Source: Flemingiibacterium sp964603455
GTDB taxonomy: Bacteria; Bacillota; Clostridia; Oscillospirales; CAG-272
Length of the DNA: 9,473 bases
Reading direction: 5' to 3'
Assembly: GCA_964603455.1 (NCBI GenBank)
Contig: CAZRVL010000077.1
Location: forward strand, 1 to 9,473
Shown here: positions 1 through 5,317 of the stretch, piece after piece
How positions within the stretch are numbered: position 1 is the stretch's first letter
How the letters are laid out: every line of letters begins with the position of its first letter
The notes under the pieces: model-generated
What the model was told of the DNA's origin: nothing
Database searches by the model: none
Seen by the model: the letters and a program-made list of their open reading frames with translations, nothing else
Translations under genes and position numbers: made by a program

Positions 1-543
1 CATTAGAATTATCTTCGGTCTGACCGAAAGGGCTCTCGCTATGCAAAGACGCTGCTGCTGACCGCCCGAAAGACCGAGCGCGGATTTTCCAAGCCTGTCC
101 TTAAGCTCGTCCCACATGGCGGCTGCCTTCAGCGAGGTCTCGACTATCTCATCAAGCTCTTGTCGCTTGTGTATTCCGAAGGTGCGCGGTCCGAATGCTA
201 TGTTGTCGTATACGCTCATGGGGAATGGATTCGGCTTCTGGAAGACCATTCCGACATTTCTCCGAAGCTCGTTTACATCGGTATCCTTTGCGTATATGTC
301 GATAGAGCCGATTCGAAATTCGCCCTCGATGCGGCAGCCTGAGACTAGATCGTTCATTCGATTGAAGCATTTTAAAAATGTGGATTTTCCGCAGCCGGAT
401 GGTCCGATGAATGCGGTTATTTGGCGTTCGGGTATCTCTATGCTGATATTTTTCAGTGCCTTGAAATCTCCGTACCACAGCTCGACTCCTTTAGCCGATA
501 TGCTCTGTCCGAAGCCGTTCTCGGCAGGCATTTTATCTGACAT
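1..543 (-). CDS. pstB: PstB, phosphate ABC transporter ATPase (partial, C-terminus beyond window)
   Basis: This is the ATP-hydrolysing subunit that drives phosphate import through the PstC/PstA pore on the cytoplasmic face. The frame is open from ATG at 543 to the window edge, giving 181 codons of a protein that is usually about 250 residues. Visible in order are the Walker A motif GPSGCGKST (residues 47-55), the Q-loop VFQKPNPFP (100-108, typical of PstB) and the ABC signature LSGGQQQR (158-165). The sequence stops at KIILM, just before the expected Walker B aspartate. The start is supported by an AAGGAGAG ribosome site (552-559) eight bases upstream. It lies 33 bp after the permease gene and is probably the last or penultimate pst gene; phoU often follows, outside the window. 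Assignment as PstB rather than a generic ABC ATPase is secure from the Q-loop and the operon. Confidence 0.96.
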   Translation of the reverse strand, partial: MSDKMPAENGFGQSISAKGVELWYGDFKALKNISIEIPERQITAFIGPSGCGKSTFLKCFNRMNDLVSGCRIEGEFRIGSIDIYAKDTDVNELRRNVGMVFQKPNPFPMSVYDNIAFGPRTFGIHKRQELDEIVETSLKAAAMWDELKDRLGKSALGLSGGQQQRLCIARALSVRPKIILM

Positions 544-551
544 TTAAATGA

Positions 552-559
552 CTCTCCTT
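552..559 (-). promoter_or_regulatory. Ribosome binding site of pstB
   Basis: AAGGAGAG on the minus strand, eight bases before the ATG at 543. It is a strong site, in contrast to the permease gene upstream, which has none visible. Confidence 0.8.
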
Positions 560-576
560 ATATTTAAAGTATATGC

Positions 577-2391
577 TCATTCGCCACCGAGACGCTTTTT
601 CAGCAGTCCTCCGATATATCCCGCAAGCAGATTCAAGGACAGGACTATTATCACAAGGACAAGAGCCGTTCCGTAGCTCTCCTTTATATACCAGCCCTCG
701 CCCGAAAGCTGATAGAGCGCGACTGCAAGAGTTGCACCGCTGTCCATGAATGAGGTCGGAACTGCCGAGATCACCGAGCCCATCGTGTAGAGGAAGGGAG
801 CTGATTCGCTTATCACGCGCCCCATACTGAGTATCACAGCAGACATTATGCCGGGGAGCGCAGAGGGAAGGACTATCTTGAATATCGTGCGTAGCTTTCC
901 TGCGCCGAGTGCGAAGCTGCCCTCTCTCAGTGAGTCGGACACCGATCTGAGGCTTTCCTCGGTCGAGCGAACTATCGTTGGTATGAGCATTATGCTGACT
1001 GTGAATGAGCCTGCGACGATACTGCTCGATGAGCCGAAGAATTTGACAAAGGTTATCATTCCGAATAGACCGTATACTATCGAAGGTACACCCGAAAGGA
1101 TGTCGATCGCCGTGCGTATCAGCTTTATGAATATGCTGTCCTTCTTTGTGTATTCATTCAGGAATATTGCCGTCATTATCCCGAGCGGAACGGCGATCAA
1201 AAGGCTCAGAAACACCGCCATGAAGGTAGTTATTATGCTTGGGAGTATCGTTATGCGCTCACTGCCGAATTCATATTTTCCGAAGAGAAGATGCGGATTT
1301 GAAATCAGCTCCGGAAGACCGGTCCCTAAAACGAAGCCGAGTATCAGCACAAGCGAAGCTCCCGAACGCAGACCTGCGAGTAGTGATGCCGCCTGTCCGA
1401 TAAGGTCTGTGTGCATTTTATAGGAAAGTGCCGAGAAAAACTCTTTTACCGCCGAGAAGTGTGCTTTTTGGGTATGCGATCTTTTTGCCATTGACACTGT
1501 GAGCTTTTTCACCGAGCCTTCGGAGATCGCGTTGAAGATCAGATTCACGATCAGAATGAATACCAACAGTACTACGCCTGTCGCGATAAGTGCGCCCTCC
1601 TGAAGCTCGCCTGCGTAGCCCATCTCCATGACGATATTCGCTGTCATTACTCTGAAGCTGTTGAACAGCCCATTTGGATAGGTCGGCGCATTTCCGGCGA
1701 CCATTACGACCGCCATAGTTTCTCCGAGCGCACGTCCGATGCCGAGCACAAGTGATGCCGATATTCCCGACCTTGCCGCCGGGATAACTGCGCCGAATGC
1801 CGCCTTCGAGTGAGAAGCTCCGAGCGCGACAGCACCCTCATAATATTGAGAGGGAACGGCTTCTATGCTTGTCTTCGAGAGGGAGACAATAGTCGGAAGG
1901 ATCATTATTCCGAGTATTATCGAGGTCGCGAGGAGACCGCTTCCGTTGTTCGGGGCGATATTCGCGAGGAGCGGTATCAAAAATACTATGCCGAAGAAGC
2001 CATATACGACCGATGGTATTCCCGAAAGAAGATTGATTATCGGCGAAAATATGCTTTTTAATCTTTTCGGGCAGAAGAATACGAGGAACACCGCCGTGAA
2101 AAAGCCCGTGACTCCTCCGAACAGCAATGCGCCGCAGGTCGCGGCGAACGTTCCGATTATCATCGAAAATATTCCGTAGCTGCCCGATATTGTCTCGGAG
2201 GAATATGTGTCGTTTCGGTTCGGAGACCAGTTGTCGCCGAAAATTAGATCAATAATGCCGATGCGCTTGAACGCCGGTATGCTTTTTGTTATCAGAAAGG
2301 CGAATATGGCAGTAACAGCGATGATGCAGATCACCGCCGCTGCCGCGAATACGAGCCTTCCGAGTCTTTCGGTCTGCTTGCTTTTGTTCAT
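577..2391 (-). CDS. pstCA: PstC-PstA fused phosphate ABC transporter permease
   Basis: This membrane channel of the phosphate importer carries both permease subunits in one 604-residue chain; PstC and PstA are normally separate proteins of about 300 residues. Residues 1-295 resemble PstC: an N-terminal helix near 13-36, the segment LLSGIPSVVYGFFG (121-134), and an EAA-type ATPase-coupling loop at 185-210 (EGAVALGAS...PAARSGI). Residues from about 330 to 604 resemble PstA: ILSGVPSIVYGLFG (431-444) and a second EAA loop at 490-515 (EGSFALGAG...LPSALPGI). A polar, basic linker of roughly 35 residues (295-330) joins them. Each half appears to have six membrane segments, so both ends and the linker would be cytoplasmic, which fits the fusion. 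The start at 2391 lies 14 bp after the pstS stop with no clear Shine-Dalgarno, so translation may be coupled to pstS. The identity is clear from family resemblance; the helix count is estimated by eye. Confidence 0.95.
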   Translation of the reverse strand: MNKSKQTERLGRLVFAAAAVICIIAVTAIFAFLITKSIPAFKRIGIIDLIFGDNWSPNRNDTYSSETISGSYGIFSMIIGTFAATCGALLFGGVTGFFTAVFLVFFCPKRLKSIFSPIINLLSGIPSVVYGFFGIVFLIPLLANIAPNNGSGLLATSIILGIMILPTIVSLSKTSIEAVPSQYYEGAVALGASHSKAAFGAVIPAARSGISASLVLGIGRALGETMAVVMVAGNAPTYPNGLFNSFRVMTANIVMEMGYAGELQEGALIATGVVLLVFILIVNLIFNAISEGSVKKLTVSMAKRSHTQKAHFSAVKEFFSALSYKMHTDLIGQAASLLAGLRSGASLVLILGFVLGTGLPELISNPHLLFGKYEFGSERITILPSIITTFMAVFLSLLIAVPLGIMTAIFLNEYTKKDSIFIKLIRTAIDILSGVPSIVYGLFGMITFVKFFGSSSSIVAGSFTVSIMLIPTIVRSTEESLRSVSDSLREGSFALGAGKLRTIFKIVLPSALPGIMSAVILSMGRVISESAPFLYTMGSVISAVPTSFMDSGATLAVALYQLSGEGWYIKESYGTALVLVIIVLSLNLLAGYIGGLLKKRLGGE

Positions 2392-2405
2392 TGTGATCTA
2401 CGGCG

Positions 2406-3335
2406 TTATCCGAGCTCGCTGAACATTGTGACCTTGCCGCTGAATATGTCGTAAAGCTCACCCAAGGTCAGATCTGATACCGTTGTATTGTCCTTGTGTA
2501 CTATCACCGCGACCGCATCAAGGCAGGCATTGAAGGAATTTATTCCGTCCTTTTTGACCGAAGCTGAGGAAAGCCCGATAACATTTCCGTTCTTGTCCTC
2601 CTCGACTGCCTTTCTTCCGACCGAAGAGCCTTCGAGCTGGATGTCGAATATCTCCTGCGCTTCGACTCCGTAAAGCTCGGCATATCCCTTTGCCGCTGCG
2701 TTTATGAATTTTTCCATCGAGGTCGAGCCGCGAACGATTATTCTGCCGCTCGGAAGCTCGCTGCTCTTTGTGTAGGCTTCGACCTTTATCGGTGTGCTGC
2801 CATCATTCGCACGCTTTGCAGCGTCTTTGAGGAAGATACAACCGGCTTCGTTTGCGAATATCTCAGCCGCATCGCTCTTGAGATAGCTCATGAAATCAGC
2901 CGTCAGGGGAGTGAGCGTCACATCGGAATTAGTCATGACAACGAACGGACGCTGTATGCGGTAGCTTCCGTCGAGCACGCTGTCCTCGTTCGGCATGACT
3001 CCATCGACCGAAATGACCTTCACGCTGTCATTCAGAGAGCCGAGCGACACGTAGCCTATGGCGTTCTTATCGGAAGAGACGGTGGAGAGCACAGTTCCTG
3101 TTTTGGTCTGCTGAACTGCCGAATTTGTCGTGTTGTATACGGTCTTTCCGTCAGCATCCTTTTCTTCGAGAAAATGTGTGCCGTCCGAGACTACCTTGTC
3201 GAATGCTTCGCGAGTTCCGCTGCCTTGCTCACGTGCAACGACAGTGATGTTCTTTTCGCCGCTCGAACAGGAGGCAGCCGAAAGGCATAACGCCGAGACG
3301 AGTATAACTGCGATCGATCTAAATGTTTTTTTCAT
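2406..3335 (-). CDS. pstS: PstS, phosphate-binding lipoprotein with permuted lobe order
   Basis: This is the surface lipoprotein that captures phosphate and hands it to the permease. From ATG 3335 it is 309 residues: a signal peptide MKKTFRSIAVILVSALCLSA, then a lipobox-like AASC with Cys23 as the likely lipidated residue. The mature chain starts directly with NITVVAREQGSGTR (29-42), a motif that lies in the middle of canonical PstS. It continues through the lobe that is normally second (IGYVSLGSLNDSV, 93-105; IQRPFVVMTN, 127-136). The lobe that is normally first comes last: GRIIVRGSTSMEKF (197-210), EGSSVGRKAV (235-244), IGLSSASV (253-260), DAVAVIV (273-279), and LTLGELYDIFSGK (289-301), ending SELG. 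The open frame extends 28 codons further upstream, but those codons cross the predicted promoter leader. An AAAGGA site (3348-3353) lies 12 bases before this ATG and only 6 before an in-frame TTG at 3341, so the true start may be TTG. Confidence 0.93.
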   Translation of the reverse strand: MKKTFRSIAVILVSALCLSAASCSSGEKNITVVAREQGSGTREAFDKVVSDGTHFLEEKDADGKTVYNTTNSAVQQTKTGTVLSTVSSDKNAIGYVSLGSLNDSVKVISVDGVMPNEDSVLDGSYRIQRPFVVMTNSDVTLTPLTADFMSYLKSDAAEIFANEAGCIFLKDAAKRANDGSTPIKVEAYTKSSELPSGRIIVRGSTSMEKFINAAAKGYAELYGVEAQEIFDIQLEGSSVGRKAVEEDKNGNVIGLSSASVKKDGINSFNACLDAVAVIVHKDNTTVSDLTLGELYDIFSGKVTMFSELG

Positions 3336-3360
3336 ATTCAAAACCATTCCTTTCGTGATT

Positions 3361-3382
3361 ATGTGATCTTTCTTGATCACAT
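3361..3382. repeat. Perfect 8-bp dyad ATGTGATC-N6-GATCACAT in the pstS leader
   Basis: On the minus strand ATGTGATC, then AAGAAA, then GATCACAT forms a perfect inverted repeat. Its promoter-proximal end lies five bases downstream of the TATAAT box at 3387-3392, so it sits at the predicted transcript start. It could be an operator, or a stem-loop at the very 5' end of the pst mRNA that affects stability. There is no U-run after it, so it is not an intrinsic terminator. Confidence 0.7.
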
Positions 3383-3386
3383 GATT

Positions 3387-3392
3387 ATTATA
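3387..3392 (-). promoter_or_regulatory. Predicted -10 box of the pst operon promoter
   Basis: A perfect TATAAT on the minus strand, about 50 bases upstream of the pstS ATG. The hexamer 17 bases upstream (TAGTGA) is a poor match to TTGACA. A good -10 with a weak -35 is what one expects of an activator-dependent promoter such as a PhoP/PhoB target. Transcription would begin near 3380. Confidence 0.55.
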
Positions 3393-3435
3393 CCACCAAA
3401 CGCGGCTTATCACTACCATACCAGCCTTTAAAAAG

Positions 3436-3460
3436 GGTAAAGATTATGTAAAGATGTAAA
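3436..3460 (-). promoter_or_regulatory. Candidate Pho box (TTTACA-like direct repeats) upstream of pstS
   Basis: Reading the minus strand, TTTACA occurs at 3460-3455, again at 3452-3447, and as TTTACC at 3441-3436. The last two are 11 bp apart, the period of known PhoP/PhoB half-sites (TTAACA-like in Firmicutes); the first is offset by 8 bp. The cluster lies about 55-80 bases before the predicted transcript start, somewhat further than in the best known cases. The assignment is inferred from the motif and from the pst context. Confidence 0.45.
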
Positions 3461-3662
3461 TTTTCGGTTTGGGAGTTTGGTGTATTATATAAGGAAGGAA
3501 AATAAATTGCACTAATATGATGGAAATTCGAAGGGATATGCTTGTCTCGGCGCGGAGAATGCAACTAAAATACAACCTTGAAGTGCATTTCTGCTTTTTG
3601 AGTCGCAAATTTATGGTGTGGGGCGCAAAAATAAAAGCCGAAAAAGTCTCGCTACGCCAAGA
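3461..3662. other. Gene-free stretch between the pst promoter region and the tRNA terminator
   Basis: I find no supportable gene here. A plus-strand frame from 3517 runs through the terminator and the antisense of the tRNA and has no ribosome site at a suitable distance, so it is not credible. An isolated minus-strand TATAAT at 3484-3489 lacks a -35 partner. The rest is unremarkable mixed-composition DNA. Confidence 0.5.
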
Positions 3663-3695
3663 AAAAGACGCTTATCACGATGATAAGCGTCTTTT
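3663..3695 (-). terminator. Intrinsic terminator of the tRNA-Leu gene
   Basis: A perfect 15-bp inverted repeat (3663-3677 with 3681-3695) has a 3-base loop and core GACGCTTATCA. On the minus strand the stem ends in a run of five T, the normal form of a Rho-independent terminator. It starts five bases beyond the encoded CCA of the tRNA. It also insulates the pst promoter from read-through. Confidence 0.92.
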
Positions 3696-3700
3696 CGTTA

Positions 3701-3783
3701 TGGTGCGGATAACAGGGGTTGAACCTGCACGGTCGCCCACCAGATCCTAAGTCTGGCGCGTCTGCCAATTCCGCCATATCCGC
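3701..3783 (-). tRNA. tRNA-Leu, anticodon UAG
   Basis: A complete class II tRNA of 83 bases with encoded CCA (3701-3703). The acceptor stem GCGGATA/TATCCGC is perfect. The D arm contains GGCGGAATTGGCAGACGCG, and the anticodon stem CCAGA/TCTGG encloses loop CTTAGGA with anticodon TAG (plus positions 3747-3749). A long variable arm follows, then the T arm with loop TTCAACC. The long variable arm and anticodon identify leucine; UAG reads CUA and, with wobble, other CUN codons. It is a single-gene unit with its own promoter and terminator. Confidence 0.97.
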
Positions 3784-3805
3784 GTCTGCAAAAATATCTG
3801 CATAT

Positions 3806-3834
3806 ATTATACCATAATTTTTTGGAAAAGTCAA
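3806..3834 (-). promoter_or_regulatory. Promoter of tRNA-Leu
   Basis: On the minus strand, -35 TTGACT (3834-3829), a 17-base spacer and a perfect -10 TATAAT (3811-3806). This is one mismatch from the sigma-A consensus with ideal spacing. The start would fall around 3799, giving a short 5' leader before the mature tRNA end at 3783, as is usual for strongly expressed tRNA genes. Confidence 0.88.
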
Positions 3835-3893
3835 TAGATTTTTCGAAAAAATAAATTTTTATGGGCAAACCAAAAAAAGATTTCGCAGAATAC

Positions 3894-3922
3894 TTGATTT
3901 TTTAACCAAAATATAGTACAAT
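3894..3922 (+). promoter_or_regulatory. Promoter of the glycosyltransferase-acetyltransferase unit
   Basis: -35 TTGATT (3894-3899), a 17-base spacer and -10 TACAAT (3917-3922), followed by an AT-rich start region. Transcription would begin near 3929. It diverges from the tRNA-Leu promoter, with 59 bases between the two -35 boxes. The DNA between them is AT-rich and shows no clear operator or Pho-like repeats. Confidence 0.8.
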
Positions 3923-3928
3923 ATATAC

Positions 3929-4092
3929 GTTGGAGACTGTAACTGCGGCGTTATGCCGATCCTATTGCAAAACTCGCAGAGTTTATACTAAGTCACCAAT
4001 ATGTACTTATATTGGTGAGAAAGGATAGTGAAATAAAGCTAACAGGACGATATACATCAATTAAATTTGAATCAAATGTAAATTCATTAGGA
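3929..4092 (+). promoter_or_regulatory. Long structured 5' leader (candidate cis-regulatory RNA)
   Basis: From the predicted start to the ribosome site the leader is about 165 bases with no credible gene. Three hairpins are visible by eye: CGGC/GCCG around loop GTTAT (3946-3958), AAACTC/GAGTTT around loop GCA (about 3970-3984), and a perfect 10-bp stem TCACCAATAT/ATATTGGTGA (3993-4018). ATCCT (3959-3963) can pair with AGGAT (4022-4026), which would enclose the last two hairpins in a three-way junction. No U-run follows the strong stem, so a transcription terminator is not evident. I do not recognise a known riboswitch class. A 12-codon ATG frame (3953-3991) lies inside it but lacks a well-placed ribosome site. 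Confidence 0.4.
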
Positions 4093-5222
4093 GATATAAA
4101 ATGAAAGCACTTGTACTTTCGATCACCGCCGGCGGAGGTCACAATTCGACTGCGAAAGCGATCTGCGCATATCTTGAGTCGATGGGCTGTGAAGCTGAAA
4201 TGCTCGATACCTTCAATTATGTGAACCGAATACTCGGCGAAACGGTTTCTGAGGGCTATCTTTTGACCGCGAGCAAGATGAAACTGCTCTACAAAGGCGG
4301 CTACAGACTTGCCGAAAAACGAAAAAAATCCAAGACTGATGCCTCGCCGACTCGTGTCAGCGCGGATATAATGGCAAAAAAACTTTTACGGTATATTAAC
4401 AGCTATGACCCGAATGTCATAATATGCACACATATATTCGCCGGCATTATACTTGATGTACTAAAACAAAAACGCGAAACTAAAGCAAAATGTATAGGAA
4501 TTTTGACCGACTTTGCTTTTCATCCGTTCTGGGAAGAAGGGCTTAATCTCGATTATGTGGTCGTGCCGAATGCGCTTTTGACTGCACAAGCGATCAAAAA
4601 AGGCTTTACCGAAAAGCAGATACTTCCACTCGGCATTCCGATACATCCGAAATTTTCCGAAAATATCAGCAAAGCCGAAGCGCGCGCACGACTCGGACTC
4701 GATCTCAACAAGCGAACGGTCTTACTTATGAGCGGTAGCATGGGATACGGAAATATTGAAGAAACTGTGAACTTGCTCGATTCTGTACCGTATGATTTCC
4801 AGCTAATAACCGTGTGCGGAAACAATTCGACAGCTAAAGCGAAAATTGACACATTGCGCACCCAAAAGCGCGTTTTGAACCTTGGATTTGTCGATTATGT
4901 TGATGTTTTGATGGACGCATCCGACTGCATAATCACAAAACCCGGCGGACTTACCTCGTCCGAAGCACTTGCGAAGAATCTTCCCATGATAATCGTGAAC
5001 CCGATTCCCGGACAAGAGGACAGAAATACTGAATTTTTTGTGAACAACGGTGTAGCGATGGCGGTATCATCGACTTTGCCGCTCGATGAAGTTATGTACC
5101 ATCTGCTTTCCGACCCGAGACGGATAGAAGTCATGCGCGAATCGATAAAGCTCATCTCGAAGCCAAATTCCACACGCGATATTTGTGAATTTGCAAAAAA
5201 CATCGCCGGAAATAAAGGATAA
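4087..5222 (+). other. Translation unit: ribosome site plus glycosyltransferase reading frame
   Basis: An AGGAG site (4090-4094) lies seven bases before the ATG at 4101, fixing the start of the glycosyltransferase annotated separately. It is the strongest ribosome site on the plus strand of the window. Confidence 0.6.
4101..5222 (+). CDS. MGDG synthase / UgtP-type diacylglycerol glycosyltransferase
   Basis: A 373-residue glycosyltransferase of the GT28 / MGDG-synthase family. These enzymes transfer glucose or galactose from a UDP-sugar to diacylglycerol at the inner face of the membrane, making glycolipids or lipoteichoic-acid anchors. The length fits the family (about 380). The N-terminal acceptor domain opens with VLSITAGGGHNSTAKAI (5-21), the characteristic glycine-rich loop, and contains CIGILTDFAFHPFW (131-144) and LPLGIPIHPKF (175-185). 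The C-terminal donor domain has VLLMSGSMGYGNIEE (207-221), then the nucleotide-sugar site TKPGGLTSSEAL (279-290) and NPIPGQEDRNTEFF (300-313). No membrane segment is visible, as expected for a peripheral enzyme. The first gene of a plus-strand unit, it is followed 95 bp later by an acetyltransferase. Family membership is firm; sugar, linkage and processivity cannot be read from the sequence. Confidence 0.9.
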   Translation: MKALVLSITAGGGHNSTAKAICAYLESMGCEAEMLDTFNYVNRILGETVSEGYLLTASKMKLLYKGGYRLAEKRKKSKTDASPTRVSADIMAKKLLRYINSYDPNVIICTHIFAGIILDVLKQKRETKAKCIGILTDFAFHPFWEEGLNLDYVVVPNALLTAQAIKKGFTEKQILPLGIPIHPKFSENISKAEARARLGLDLNKRTVLLMSGSMGYGNIEETVNLLDSVPYDFQLITVCGNNSTAKAKIDTLRTQKRVLNLGFVDYVDVLMDASDCIITKPGGLTSSEALAKNLPMIIVNPIPGQEDRNTEFFVNNGVAMAVSSTLPLDEVMYHLLSDPRRIEVMRESIKLISKPNSTRDICEFAKNIAGNKG

Positions 5223-5254
5223 TATAAATCAATTACACATCAAACTACTCGTGC

Positions 5255-5300
5255 CTAAACCTTTTCGCAACTAACAATTCTCATGTATGAAGAGGTTTGG
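5255..5300 (+). repeat. Imperfect inverted repeat just upstream of the acetyltransferase ribosome site
   Basis: CTAAACCTTTTC (5255-5266) can pair with GAAGAGGTTTGG (5289-5300), 12 pairs of which two are G-U, around a 22-base loop. It ends three bases before the AAAGGA ribosome site at 5304-5309. It could influence translation of the downstream gene or stabilise a processed mRNA end. There is no U-run, so it is not a terminator. Confidence 0.4.
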
Positions 5301-5317
5301 AAGAAAGGACTAAAAAA

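Noticed and set aside
152..478. Minus-strand 108-codon frame over the left end
   Set aside because: It is an out-of-frame shadow of pstB. The true pstB frame runs from 543 to the edge with Walker A, Q-loop and signature motifs.
116..547. Plus-strand 143-codon frame
   Set aside because: Antisense shadow of pstB with no family resemblance or ribosome site.
3361..3382. CRP-like site (TGTGA ... TCACA)
   Set aside because: The half-sites are 10 bases apart, whereas CRP needs 6. The dyad itself is kept as a finding, but not as a CRP site.
3484..3489. Second minus-strand TATAAT upstream of the candidate Pho box
   Set aside because: No acceptable -35 at 16-18 bases, and it would place the Pho-like repeats inside the transcript.
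3517..3750. Plus-strand 77-codon frame in the pst-tRNA gap
   Set aside because: It reads through the terminator and into the antisense of tRNA-Leu; the ending VRITGVEPARSPTRS is a typical false translation of a tRNA complement.
3652..3834. Minus-strand 60-codon frame containing MAELADAPDLGSGGRP
   Set aside because: A well-known false translation of a tRNA-Leu gene; it also covers the tRNA promoter and terminator.
3929..4092. T-box or known riboswitch in the leader
   Set aside because: No T-box sequence (GGGTGGAACCGCG-like), no terminator with U-run, and no conserved core of a riboswitch class that I recognise.
5297..5317. TTG start for the acetyltransferase seven codons upstream
   Set aside because: The ATG at 5318 has a properly spaced AAAGGA and matches the usual N-terminus of the family; the TTG lies in the hairpin arm and has no ribosome site.
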